Of a stretch of 64,000 bases of DNA, positions 44,650 to 56,599 are shown in pieces. Numbering within the stretch: position 1 is the first letter of the stretch; every line of letters starts with the position of its first letter. A program made the translations under genes and the position numbers. The notes beneath the pieces are model-generated. The model made no database searches. It was given only the letters and a program-made list of their open reading frames with translations, and was not told where the DNA came from. The DNA lies in contig JAVTVX010000004.1 in the NCBI GenBank assembly GCA_033439265.1, positions 13,033,701-13,097,700 on the forward strand. The letters run 5' to 3'. Source of the stretch: Dillenia suffruticosa (taxonomy: Eukaryota > Streptophyta > Magnoliopsida > Dilleniales > Dilleniaceae).

Positions 44650-45660
44650 AAAGAATGCTGAACTTCATTATGGCCCAAGATTTAACTGCTTAGGAAATAT
44701 TGAAAAAGGAATTGAATTTTCAATGGAAGATATCGATGATATCCATCTACTAGTAAAATTGAAAATTATGACACCACAATAAAAGAGAGCATATCAGGCG
44801 AACTGCGAAGCTGTTAACCTTCTTCACCTTGCCCTAAGCGGCAATGAGTACAATCAAGTCTCCTCATGTATCACTACCAAAGAAATTTGGGACAGATTCA
44901 AAGCCACCTATGAAGGTACTGATCAAGTTCACAAGAGCAAGATCAGATTGTTGAAACAAGAATATGAAGCTTTCAAGATGAATGAAGGTGAAACTATAAG
45001 TAAAATTATTACATGCTTCAACAAGATTACAAACGAATTGAGTTTCCAAAGAAGAAAGAGGAATTGAGATGCTTCGAGTGTAAAAAGCCAGGGCACATTA
45101 AAGCTGAATATCCTCAGCTGAAAAAGGCCAAGAAGAAAGACAAGAAGGAAAGAAAGTAGAAAAAGAAAAAGAAGGTGCTCATAGTTTCGAGCGACGAAGA
45201 CTCACGCTCCAGTGAGGATGTGACTGAGGAGGAATAAACTAACGGATACTTTATGGCTATCAAGTAGCCTTCGGACCATGAGGTAACTTCTACTTCCAAC
45301 TATTCAAACTCAGATTTTGAAGAAAATGATTTCTCTAATATTGAACTTCATGAAACTTTACTTGAATCACTTAAATAATCAAAAAAGATGAAGAAGAAAA
45401 ATAACTTCTTAAAGAAAAATGTGTCTGAACCTGAACTAGAATTAGAAAAACTAAAAATCGAAACAAATGAATTAAGGAAGAAAAACTATGATATAGAATT
45501 AAAGAATATAGAACTTAGCAGAGAAATTAAAATTGAAAAAGGAAAGGTCAATCAACTACATGAAGGTCTTATTATCGAAGAGAGTAAATATTAACAATTG
45601 CAAAACAAAACAGAGCATGCTGAAATAAAAAATAAATATATCAATGAAATGAAATATTAA
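44650..45660 (+). pseudogene. Copia gag with zinc knuckle and coiled coil
   Basis: 44790-45045 (changed frames allowed) reads NLLHLALSGNEYNQVSSCIT and TYEGTDQVHKSKIRLLKQEY, the UBN2 Gag domain. A deletion joins it to C-FE-C-KKPG-H-IKAE-Y near 45065-45110, a zinc knuckle whose last Cys is Tyr. A Lys-rich stretch, an acidic Ser/Glu stretch and a coiled coil (45388-45594, ELEKLKIETNELRKKNYDIE) follow, as in SIRE-type Gag proteins. Several stops break the frame. Confidence 0.8.
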
Positions 45661-46139
45661 GAAAAGAACTAATAGAACAGAAGGAAAAGAACATTAGACA
45701 AACTAACATCTTAATGAAATTTATACAAAGGCAAGAAAAACTAGACACCATCATAGGAACCCAAATGGTAGTTTTTGACAAAGTTGGACTAGGATACAAC
45801 ACAACGCAAAATCAGAAAAAACTATACAAAATTTTCATACTTAGTTCTAAAGCTATCAAACATAGATGCCACACATGATGAAAGTTGGACATAAGTCAGA
45901 CCAATGTAAATTGAAGAAAACCTCTTCACATACACTAAAAATTATAAAATTCAATGGTCACTATACAAAGAATGGACACTCAACTAATGAATGATTGTAT
46001 AGAAATTTTTTAAAAATAAATGTAAAATGGGTGCCTAAAAACCAAATTAGAACAACTCCAGTAGTCCCAAGAAAATGTGGATACCAAAAGCAAAGTGTAA
46101 TTGCTTCTTCTCTTAGGTTTGCTTGAAACCAAAAGAATC

Positions 46140-46860
46140 TCATGGACCCTACGTGTGGTATATAGATAGTGGATGCTCAATGTATGTGACTGGTGATGTA
46201 TCCAAATTTAAATCATGGAGCAAAAGAAAAGAGAAAAAGTGGCATTTGGAGATAACTCAAAAGGAAAGATTATCAGAGTAGGCGACATAGGAGACAAGTC
46301 TTCTGATACTCAAATCCAAAATGCCCTACTCGTTTCTGGTTTGAAATTCAGTTTAGTTAGTATAGGTTAGTTCTGAGATAAAGAGTATAGAGTAGTCTTT
46401 GAATCTGGTACTTGCTTAATCATATGTAACAATCAAATAAAAAATAATTCATTGGAACTAGGAAAGGAAACATATATGTAATAAATTTAGAGAAAACAGA
46501 GAAAACAGATGAATCATACTTAATGGTAGTAGACAAAGATAACCTAGGCTTTGGCACAGATGGCCAGATCATGCAAGCATAGATCTAATCAAAAAATTAA
46601 CAAAGAAAAATCTAGTGAAAGGTATCCCTGATTTAAAATTTGAAAAAGGCAAAATTTGTGATGCTTGCATAAAAGGTAAACAAATTAGAAATTTATTCAA
46701 GTCTAAAGATATTATATCAACTTCTAGGCCTTTAGAGCTGCTCCACATGGATCTATTTGGTCTAATGAGAAACCAAAGTTTACGAGGAAAATACTACGAT
46801 TTTGTAATAGTTGATGACTATTCTAGGTATATCGGGTTCTCTTTATAGCTAAGAAAGAAG
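46140..46860 (+). pseudogene. Copia protease and GAG-pre-integrase to integrase start
   Basis: VWYIDSGCSMYVTGDVSKFK (46156-46215) carries the catalytic DSG and the usual TGD. Frame breaks follow. From 46615 the frame reads KGIPDLKFEKGKICDACIKG, the C..C half of the HHCC zinc site, then RPLELLHMDLFG and VIVDDYSRY, including the first integrase catalytic Asp region (MDLFG). Confidence 0.82.
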
Positions 46861-47600
46861 AAACATGTTCAAAGTTCATAAAACTCTATAGAAAGATTTA
46901 GAATGAGAAATGTTATACAATTTATAGAATAAGAAGTGATCACGGTAGAGAATTTGAAAATAACCAACTGAGAAAATATTGCAAAGAAAATGGAATAAAC
47001 TATAACTCCTTTACACCTAGAACACCGTAATAGAATGGAGGCATAGAAGGGAAAAATAGAACACTAGAAGAAATGACAAGAACAATGCTCTGCGATTATA
47101 ATACATCTAAATATTTTTCGGTAGAAACTATAAATACAACCTGTTATATATTAAATAGAGTTTTAATTAGACCAATTCTTAAGAAAGCTCCTTATGAATT
47201 GTGTAAGGACAGAAAGCCAAACATAGGTTACTTCCATATGTTTGGATGTCGATGCTATGTTCTAAATCATGAAAAATATCAATTAGGAAATTTTGATATA
47301 AAAAATGATGAATACATCTTTTTAGACTACTCAACCAATAGCAAAACCAATAGGGTTTACAACAAAAGAATAATAAAGGTTGAGGAATCAATTCATGTGA
47401 AATTTGATGAGTCTGAGGATCCCAGGAGAGAAATAATGGTCATTGATGAAAAGCACAAGAACCAATCTCTAAAGAAAAAGCTTAAAACGATGAAATCAAT
47501 AACAAAATTGAAGAGTTCAATCCTCCTTCCATCCCTCAGGATAGCATTGAATAAGAAACTAATTTTTCCACTATTAAGAATAATGTATATGTAGAAAATA
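46860..47600 (+). pseudogene. Copia integrase core and C-terminus
   Basis: IRSDHGREFENN (second Asp) near 46925, the region NGGIEGKNRTLEEM with its catalytic Glu near 47040-47070 (preceded by stops), then the open frame 47073-47594 with CYILNRVLIRPILKKAPYEL, MFGCRCYVLNHE and NDEYIFLDYSTNSKTNRVYN. Integrase inserts the cDNA. This copy is interrupted by stops at about 47028-47033. Confidence 0.82.
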
Positions 47601-47689
47601 TAATTGGAGAGATGCAATTAGGAGTTAGAACTAGATCGGTGTTATAAAATTAATGCGAATATGTTCATATCTAAGATAGAACCTATAAC

Positions 47690-48520
47690 ATAGATGAAGT
47701 CTTAAATGATGAAAATTGGGTACCCACTACACAAGAAGAACTAAATTAGTTCAAAAGAAGTAAAGTGTGGAACTTAGTTTCAAGACCAGAAGATCAATCT
47801 GTCATAAAAACCAAATAGGTATTTAAAAATAAATTAGATGAATATGACACTATAGTAAGAAATAAAGTCAGATCAGTAGTCAAAGGGTATTGTTAGGAAG
47901 AAAGAATAAATTATGATGAAAACGCATACTTCAGTAGCAAGATTAGAGGCAATTAGGATGCTATTTGTCTTTACTTGTCACATGAAATTTAAGTTTTATT
48001 AGAGGGATGTCAAAAGTGTCTTTTTTAATAGAGTAATAAATGAAACAGTATATGTAGAGCAATCTTGAGAATTTGAAGACTCTAATTTTCCAGACCATGT
48101 GTATAAACTATCAAAAATTTTGTATGGTCTTAGTAAGCTCCCAAAGTATGGTACGAAAAATTTAGTAATTTTTTAGTCGAAAATGACTTTAAGAGAACGA
48201 AAGTAGATAATACTTTATTTGTCAAAAGAAAAGATAGAGACCTCTTTATATTACAAATTTATATAGATGATATAGTATTTGGAATCACAAATTAGGAGTT
48301 CTGCAAAGAATTTGCTAAAAAGAATTTGAAATGCGTATGATAAGAGAATTAAATTATTTCTTAAGTTTTCAAATTAAGCAAAATGAAAAGTGCATTTTTA
48401 TAAATCAAGCCAAGTTCTCCAAGGAATTATTGAAGAAATTTGGACTTGAGAAATGCAAACGATGTATTACGCCTATGAGCACATCTTTGAAGATAGACAA
48501 GGATGACAAAGGAAAATAGG
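47690..48520 (+). pseudogene. Copia reverse transcriptase, degenerate, RNase H missing
   Basis: NWVPTTQEELN near 47715, VWNLVSRPEDQSVIKTK, then the catalytic ILQIYIDDIVFGITN (YIDD) near 48250, and the thumb segment LNYFLSFQIKQNEKCIFINQ to KCITPMSTSLKIDKDDKGK (48331-48519). Multiple stops occur between. The following 700 bp hold no RNase H motifs, so that domain is deleted. Confidence 0.82.
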
Positions 48521-49218
48521 TTGAAAAATAATCTCATAGAGAATTAAAATGAAAAGCAGAATGTGTTTAAAAGTTGACTCATAAGGAAAATAGGTTGACA
48601 AATATAAGAGAATGGGCAACCGACATATGAAGAATGGTTAACCCAAAGAAATAAAATGATCTATCGAAAAAATAAATGGTCGACCAAAAGCAAGTCAAAA
48701 GCGATAAGTAAGAGTAAAGGAAATTTAAGAGTCAAACATATGAGCGTAAGTCATGCATTAATGGGTCATCTAGTTAAACCCAACTTCACAATCTAGAATC
48801 TCGATTCTCTCTAATACTTGAACTTTTGAGACTTTATATTCTCTCAAAATCCATTTTCTAATTATTTGTGTGCCTTGATCCATATTATCCTCTACAGTTC
48901 TCAGTATGGCACATAGGCAAATTGTGAGGGGGGTTTTGTTCCCCTAAAATGGAGTCTCATTCCCCTAGACTCTTTAATCCTTTTAGGTTTCTTCTTAATC
49001 CCTTTGAGTTCTCATCTAGTATCCCTTTTTGCTGATGACAAAAAGTGGGAGAATGATTATCATAAGGATAGATCTATCAAAAGGAATCAGGAGTAGAACT
49101 AATAGAAATAAGGGAAGAAAGCTAAAGAATTAAGGGGGGAGAAAACATATGAATGAAAGGATGCAAAGATAATTTTTTAGATTATTAGAGGTTTTGTCAT
49201 CATAAAAATTGGAGAGAT
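48521..49218 (+). other. Copia 3' untranslated part before the 3' LTR
   Basis: A non-coding stretch with direct words such as CGACCAAAAG. It contains a G-rich polypurine run, TAAGGGGGGAGAAAAC, at 49131-49146 and a weaker one, AATTGGAGAGA, directly before the LTR TG at 49219. No ORF is recognised. Confidence 0.5.
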
Positions 49219-50899
49219 TGTTGACAAATAAAGTTTTGATAATGATCAAATTAAAGAAAATTTAAATGGAAAATTATATTTGAGGTTAATGAAAAATGAT
49301 CTAAAAATTGGGTTAAGTATAATCTACGGAATGATCAACTAAAGAAGTCCAATGGCTGACCAACTGAACTTTAGTGGTCCATGCATGGGATGCGTGGGCG
49401 ACTGTGTGTGCTTAGAGTGCACAAGCGGTTAGTCGCGCATTATGTGGCCAATTGCATGTGCCTAAAGCTCATAGGCAATCAACCATGTGCAAGGCATGGC
49501 TAGTCGTGTGCGCCTTAGTGTGCATAGGCAGCTAACCATGCTTTGCACGGCTAGCAGTGTGCATCTTAATGCACATAGGCGGTTGATCGTAAGCGCCTTG
49601 TGTACTCGAGCAGTCAATTGTGAGCACTCAAGCGATCAACCACTTGGCACAAACGGGTGACCGTGAGCACATTATGTGCTGCCCACTATGCTCTAACGAT
49701 GAAACGAGAATACAAACGGCCAACTGAGAATTAGAATGGCCAACATAATCTTAAATGGCTAACCTGCTCTGCTCATTTAGTTGTCCAAAATTCAAGCACT
49801 CAACCACTAAACCATATATAAGGAATAAAATGCTTCTTTAGTCAACCAAACCAAATCAAAGACTGACCAAAACTCTCATCACTCTAGAATCCAGCCAATC
49901 TCGGTCAACTATTTAGTCAGAGGTAGTTTATGAAAAAAACAACGTGGATGTTGAAAACATTTATTGACTATTTAAAAGACGATGACATGAACCAAACAAA
50001 TTCCTTGTCAATTCAAATTTTGTAATTCCAAGTCATCATGTTGTGATCTTTAGAAAATCTTGTTGTTTGTCAAAACCAACCTTCCTGTTGTAGCAAAAGG
50101 CGCTTCAAATCTTCTTAAAACAGTATTTGCTTAATAAAAAGAAATAAGGAACTATTTTAAGGACAATAATGCAAAAAATCATTAAATGAGATGCGGTCGA
50201 AGATATTAATAAAGAAAGGTGAAGAGCATTTAATTTTCAACATTTAAATTTATCTACCACTCAATGACATTCTTCTAGAGAGCTTTAAATGCCCAAGTAA
50301 TGAAAAACAAAGTATGAAGAATCCGAGAGAAAGAACTATTGTTGTCAATGAAATATGATTTTATTAAAATACTCTGAATACTCTATTACTTGAAAACACA
50401 TTGCATTAAACTCTTTGTATTCTTTCTATGTATATCATTCATTGAGCCTTAATTTCTTTACATCTGAGAAATAATCTCATACTCTGTAACACTCTCTGGG
50501 TATAACTTTGTTACATCTGAGGATTATTATCATACTCTGTAACATCCTTGTATTCAAAGAAATCTGAGAATTGTGTGGATTTACGATCTGGGTTTTGAAA
50601 GAGAAAGTATTTTGGACATAAATACTTGAAAGGTTTCACCTATAACCGTGAAACAAGTGGGTTATGAAAGGTTTCACTTGCACTCGTGAAGCCAATGGTT
50701 GTATTATTTGAGAAAATATTTGAAAATCCAGAAGAGTTGTCTGGGAATGGATATATACTGTGTTGGTAAAATTATTATAAAAATTCATGTGTCTAATTGC
50801 TTCTTTACTTTCAGTTTGCCTAATTCTGTTTCTCAGTTTTACTCAATCGAAAATCGTCAAAAATTAGAAAATAACTATTTACCTCTAGTTGTTATTCAA
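49219..50899 (+). repeat. Copia 3' LTR with internal U3 repeats
   Basis: Starts TGTTGACAAATAAAGTTTTG and ends near TTGTTATTCA; about 1.68 kb. At 49390-49690 is a degenerate array of about 50-bp units built on TGCATAGGCGGTTAACCATG-like words (CACAAGCGGTTAGTCG, CATAGGCAATCAACCATG, CATAGGCAGCTAACCATG, CATAGGCGGTTGATCGT). The distal 970 bp match the 5' LTR remnant. Confidence 0.8.
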
Positions 50900-52536
50900 C
50901 TTTATTTTCAAGTTTTTCTTTGTCTGAAATATTTTCGAGTGTCACATTTTTGTAAACACTAATATCTTTTTTATTAATTTTTAGAAAATGAGTCCTTACT
51001 TTCGTGTATATCCCTTTTTTCCATTACAAAAATTATACAACCACCATTAATTACCTCCGCAATTTCCTATGTTTTCAATTTTAGTTACATATTTTCATAA
51101 AAGGACTACTCTCATCATCTCTAAATTGAGAGAGGCACACTACTACTACCACAAGAACTAGAATTAAAATTTCAAGATATCTTGAAATAAATAATAATCT
51201 GATAGAAAAATCAAAAATAAAATATCAATATTCAAAAATTTAAATTGTTAAAAAATAATGACATAAATTTTTTTATAATAAATCTAATAAAAAGAAATTA
51301 AACAAATAAAAATGTAATAAAACAAATTTAAATAACAAGCCTAAATATAATTCCTAATCGTAATTATAAAATAAGAAAATTAAAATCTAAATCACTAATA
51401 GAACAAATAATCTATTAACTTACCTATATGATAACAATTTTAGATAATTTCTAATTTTAATTGCTAAACCTAAAATTAATCTAAATAACCCTAAAATATA
51501 ATTAAAAAACCTAAATTAATATTAAAAATTATTTTCTTTAAAATTAAATTTGAAATTAGAAGCTTAAAATTCTAAATAATAAATAAAAAATCTAAAAGAA
51601 AAACATAATAAAATACTAAAATAATATTATAAATAATAAAAGCAGTGCACATAAAATAAAATAGAAGTATCTTAATTAATCAAAGACATCCCAAGTTAAT
51701 TTCAATATTAATCAAATTATCTTAATTTTAATGAGCTCAATTTCAAAGAAAATGCAAATTCATCATAAATGAAATTCACCATGAAATTTAAAGCAAATGC
51801 AATTGGAAGTCTTCCGATCGAAGATACATTTGAAGGGACAACATGGCTTGAAGATACAATTATTCATTCTGGAAGATAAATTTTGAACAATTTAATTTGA
51901 AAGTGGAACAAGAAAGGGGAAGAGGGCTATGGTCGAGTAGTCGCTTAGCCTTCTCAATCTCTCGGCCTTCACTGATGGGATTGGGACTCACCTTAATAGA
52001 AATTACAGAATATGCAATCGATAATAGTAATGGCGACTAAAGATGAAAAATGACTAAAACACATACTCTGAATTTATAGAAGGTTCATTTCTATAATTTT
52101 AATTAAATTCTAACTATGTTCTTTTTTGTATTTATCTTCAGTTAAATTATGCAATTGCAAGTAGAACTTTAGTTGAAGTTGGAATTTATCTAGGCATTGG
52201 ACGCATGGGATGATATGCGAACAGAGGCATTTTTTAACAGTGTCGTTTGATTTTTGTTTTCAATTAGTGTTGGAAATGCGAAACTTGACCTAGTCGGCAT
52301 TTTTGTGCATCACTAATGATGGCTTGAAGTCTAAAAGTTCCATGTTTCTAGATAACAAATTAGGGAACTAATTATTTTTTAACTTAAACGGAAATTCTAA
52401 AAATGCTATGAAACTCAAAGTTATATATGACTTGAAAAAATTTTGTGAAAGTCTTCTTGTGTTATTTTTTATATTTTTTCTTGGTACATAAAGAATTGAA
52501 TATAAAAAATATACAATAATTATTGATTTAAATATT
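50900..52536. other. AT-rich intergenic DNA
   Basis: Runs of AAATTAAA / TTAAATAA, about 80 per cent A+T by eye. No recognised gene, ORF or paired repeat. A less AT-rich patch at 51900-52040 holds no coding signature. Confidence 0.4.
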
Positions 52537-52541
52537 AATAC

Positions 52542-52823
52542 TATTATAAAATATTGATAAATAGAAGATATTTAGAGAGAATGAGAGAATAATGATTTTA
52601 TTTTATTGTTTCATTTTTTTCTCTTATCATGAGATTACAAAAATTTCTATTTATAGGCAAAAATTCCTAAAACTTAATGATCACAAATGTACTCAAAAGT
52701 CAAAAGTTGTCATATCATTAAAGAGTAACCCAAAAGCCAATGATCATCTATGAATATGATCATCTATTCGAAAAATCATTCATATGAATAGACATCCACA
52801 TTAAATGTATATCATTTATAACA
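52542..52823 (-). repeat. Copia 3' LTR (minus element)
   Basis: Contains the terminal TGTTATA..., a TATAAATAG box (minus strand, near 52650-52658) and ends at AATATTTTATAATA. It pairs with 58135-58409. Confidence 0.92.
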
Positions 52824-52982
52824 CTCCCCCTTGGATGTCTATTGTATAAAGAATATGTTTCATTAAAATCTTATTAGGGAAAAACCCAGTGGGAAACAAA
52901 AACCCTAGTGAAGAAAAAAGAGTATATCCTTTTTTATACATGTATTATATATTTCGATACAATACTCCCCCTGTTAAAGACA

Positions 52983-53330
52983 TCACTTTATATCTCTATA
53001 ATGCCACATTCTAATTTTATGAATCAACTTTTTTAATATTGTAGTGGGTAATGCTTTTGTGAATAAATTTGTAGGATTCTCGTTTGATTGAATTTTTTTA
53101 TGTGTCAATATCTCCACTTTGTAGTAAATCATGTGTGAAAAATAATTTTGGGGAGATATGTTTTGTCCTATCACCTTTGATATATCCACCTTTTAATTGG
53201 GCTATACAAGCTGCATTATCTTTATGAAGTATCGTTGGAGTCTTCTTATTTGTTAATAAACCACATGATTCTTGAATATGATTAGTCATTGATCTGAGCC
53301 ACAAATATTCATGACTTGTCTCGTGGATTG
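52983..53330 (-). pseudogene. Copia RNase H, minus element
   Basis: MWLRSMTNHIQESCGLL, then TILHKDNAACIAQLKGGYIKGDRTKHISPK, then IDTKHIPTEENPTNLFTKAL-type sequence split over two overlapping frames (53304-53098 and 53189-52983). The DNAAC acidic motif is kept. One frameshift near 53150 breaks the domain. Confidence 0.88.
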
Positions 53331-54560
53331 AATTATTTCAGTATGATTTGATGAAATAGTAGTTATAGTTTGCTTCATAAATCTCCAAGATATCGCTGTG
53401 CCACCATATGTAAATACATAATCCGTTTGTGACCTAACTTTGTGTGGATCTGATAAATATTCTACATCTACATACCCAATTAATTGTGCATTTGGTTCAT
53501 AAGGATAAAATAAGCTCATATTAGTCGTTCCACAGAGATATCGAAAAATATGTTTAATTCTGTTCCAATATCTTCTGGTTGGAGCAGAACTATATCTTGC
53601 TAATAAATTTGTAGCAAAAGCAATATCAGGTCGGGTATTATTAGCAAGATACATTAAAACACCAATTGCACTTAAGTATGGCACTTCAGGACCAAGAATC
53701 TTCTCATTGTTATCCCGAGGATGGAAATGATCCTTTCGTATATCAAGTGACCGAACAATGATCGGGATGGTTAATGGGTATGAGTTGTCCACATTAAATT
53801 GTTTAAAAACTTTCTCAGTATAAGTTGATTGATGGACAAAAATCTCATTCTTTAAGTACTTGAATCGTAGTCCGAAACAAAATTTAGTTTTACCAAAATC
53901 TTGCATTTCGAACTCTTTCTTTAAATAATTTATTGCATTTGAGATCTCTTTAGGAGTGCCAATAATATTTGGGTCATCAACATAAACGACGATTATTACA
54001 AAACCATGTTCGGACTTCTTTATAAAAACACATAGGCAAATATGGTTATTTGCATGACCTTCTTTCAACAAATATTCACTAAGAAGATTGTACCACATCC
54101 GCCTAGATTGTTTTAAACTATACAAAAATTTTGTAATCTAATAGAAAATAATTCTTGAGAATTGCATGCTTCTGGTATTTTTAGTCCTTCTGGGACTTTC
54201 ATGTATATGTCATAATCTAGTGCACTATAGAAATATGCTATAATGACATCCATCATCTCCATATGAAGTCTTTTCTATACTAATAAACCAATAAGATAAC
54301 GAAAAGTAATACTATGTATTACAGGGGAATACGTCTCTTCATAGTCAATTCTAGGTCTTTGCGAAAAGGCTTGTGTAACTAGTTGAGCATTGTATCGCAT
54401 AATCTTATTTTTCTTATTTCTTTTGCGCACGAATATCCATCTATATCCTATTGGTTTAACACCTTCAGGTGTTTTGACAATGAGCCCAAAAACCTCACGT
54501 TTTGAGAGAGATGTTAGTTTTGTCTGAATTGCTTCATTCCATTTTGGTCAATCCTCTTTT
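53286..54560 (-). pseudogene. Copia reverse transcriptase, minus element
   Basis: The main frame, 54125-53286 (279 codons), starts MYSLKQSRRMWYNLLSEYL and contains IIVVYVDDPNIIGTPKEI (YVDD), MQDFGKTKFCFGL, ATNLLARYSSAPTRRYWNRI and the RNase H start AQLIGYVDVEYLSDPH. The N-terminal fingers (GVKPIGYRWIFVRKRNKKNK, ARPRIDYEETYSPV-like) lie at 54480-54320 in another frame, with stops between. It is dead but well preserved. Confidence 0.88.
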
Positions 54561-54639
54561 GATTGACATTCCCCTAAAGTCGTGGGTTCAAAGTCCTCAT
54601 TTTCACTCAAAATATCAATTGCCATGTATGCAAATATAT

Positions 54640-55300
54640 CATCAATATTTGTACTTGTTCGATCCCATGTCTTCATTGTAGAAATGTAATTTATCGATAT
54701 TTATTGATTATCTATTTCAACTTCTTTTAGAATTTTTTTCTTCTTGGATCGAATTATTTCCTTTTTTTATACGATCAATTTGTTCATTTGTTCCTCTTTT
54801 CTTTTGAGGGTTTTATCCGTAGAACCCATTGGTTTTCTACGCTTCAGGCATGATTTAGATTCATTTGTTGGGAGGGGTCCTTCGGAGACATCAATTCGGA
54901 TAGGAGCATTTTTTATTGGAACATGTAACTTTGTTACTCGTTTTGGGTAAGAGAAATTATCTGGCAATTAATTTGCAATCTGTTACAAATGAATGATTCG
55001 TTGAACTTCCAGTTCACCCTGTTTTGTGCGATGATCAAAATGGCAAAAGAATGGATTACTCCAGGTAATCTCGTTTTTCTATCTCTCATTTCCTAGTATT
55101 ATCGACCCCTAAAGTTGGAAAAAATGTCTCATACCGACAATCAAGAAATCTAGTAGTAAAAACATCGTTTGTCATGGGTTCAAGATATTTGATAATGGAA
55201 GGAGAATCATAACCAATATAAATACCCAATTTCCTTTGTGACTCTATTTTTGTTCTATGAGTGGGAGCAATGGGGACATAAATTATGCATCCAAAAGTTC
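54640..55300 (-). pseudogene. Copia integrase C-terminal and linker, minus element
   Basis: From 55290 down: the GCIIYVPIAPTHRTKIESQR-type and LGIYIGYDSPSIIKYLEP-like motifs of the copia GKGY region in shifting frames, followed by a charged linker (54967-54767, NAPIRIDVSEGPLPTNESKS) before RT. No catalytic residues lie here. Confidence 0.65.
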
Positions 55301-56012
55301 ATAAATGAGAGATATTAGGTTCTCTTCCAGAGACCAATTGGAAAGGGGAAGCTTGAGAACTAGTGGGTCGGATGCAAGCTATTGTTGCTGTATGTAGGAT
55401 TGTATGTCCCCAAGCATGAACGGGAAGTTCGTATTTCAAAAGTAATAGTCTAGCTATTAATTGAAGACATTTAATAAATGACTTTGCTAGACTGTTTTGA
55501 GTATAAATATAAGCTACGGGATGTTTAACCTTTATACCAATAGACATGCAATAGTCATTAAATGCTTGAGAAGTAAATTCTCCAACATTATCAAGACAGA
55601 TTGTTTTGATGGGATAATCAGAAAATTATACTTGTAATCTAATTATCTGAGCAAATAATCTCGAAAATGCCAAGTTTTGAGTTGATAATAAGCACACATG
55701 TGACCACCTTGTAGATACATCTATTAAAATCATAAAATATCTAAACGGTCCACATAGTGGGTGAATCAGTCCACATATATCACCTTTAATTCGATTTAAA
55801 AATGTAGGATATTCAAACTCAATCTTATTTGGTGATGGATTTACTATTAATTTGCCTTGATAACATGCAACACATGAGAATTCATTCGATTGAAGAATTT
55901 TCAGGTTCTTCAACGGATGCCTAGAAGAATGTTCTATAATTTGTCGCATCATTACAGATTCAGGATGACCCAATCTATCATGCCATAAAAGAAATTCATT
56001 TGGATTAGTCAA
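55299..56012 (-). pseudogene. Copia GAG-pre-integrase and integrase, minus element
   Basis: The frame 56012-55626 reads EFLLWHDRLGHPESVMMRQI (HH of the zinc site), FSCVACYQGKL (CC), RIKGDICGLIHPLCGPFRYF (first catalytic Asp) and FMILIDVSTRWSHVCLLS. The next frame (55547-55299) holds AYIYTQNSLAKSFIKCLQLI and LLLKYELPVHAWGHTILHTA, with the catalytic Glu region altered. A frame break separates the two. Confidence 0.85.
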
Positions 56013-56015
56013 CTT

Positions 56016-56480
56016 CTAGTTTACTATCGCATTTATTTCAATTGGTTTAATGTATGTATAATAAAGACCCGAATAGAAGACAGATAATCTTTTCAAAACT
56101 TGTTTATATCCCATTTTCATATTAGTAATACATAAATACTCATTATTTCCCATATTAGTTGTTTCTATATGATAGCCATTGAGACGAATATTTTTTAAAC
56201 TTAATAAGTTTCGGTGGAACTTGGGTGAAAATAGTGCATTACTGATCAAGAAATTTGTTCCTCCCGATAGTAACATGTTTGCTCTTCCGGAGCCTTCATT
56301 AAGGTTACACTACCAGATATAGTATTCACATTTTGTTTTTTATGATAAGATGAGAGAAATATCTTTTACTTTTGAGAATTGTATGTGTAGTTGCATTGTT
56401 GACAAGACAAAGATCCGCATCTTCGATCTTTGATCTAATAATGTCCATAGGGTTTTAAAAACAATAAATAAATAAATAAA
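56016..56480 (-). pseudogene. Copia protease, minus element
   Basis: The minus strand near 56420-56370 reads DLCLVNNATTHTILKSKRYF. The family's catalytic D-S-A-T-T-H is N-N-A-T-T-H here, so the active Asp is lost. Downstream, LLSGGTNFLISNALFSPKFH and NLLSLKNIRLNGYHIET (56276-56120) complete the domain after a frame change. Confidence 0.8.
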
Positions 56481-56599
56481 TAAACAAATAATAAATTTGA
56501 ATTTATTATAGATATTGAGAAATGAAAACAATTACATTAATTAAAATCACTATATTCAGCATTCTCAAGAAAATCACAAACTTCTAATTTTCAAAACTC

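Larger units (their letters stand above)
43497..50899 (+). mobile_element. SIRE-like Ty1/copia element with truncated 5' LTR
   Basis: Order on the plus strand: 5' LTR remnant (43497-44481), primer site, gag (44790-45130 plus coiled coil), protease (46150), integrase (46600-47430), RT (47700-48520), purine-rich tract (GGGGGGAGAAAAC, 49134), 3' LTR (49219-50899). PR-IN-RT order defines Ty1/copia. The RNase H domain is missing after 48520, and stops or frameshifts occur throughout. The last about 970 bp of the two LTRs are clearly homologous. The 5' copy lacks its first about 700 bp. Confidence 0.88.
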
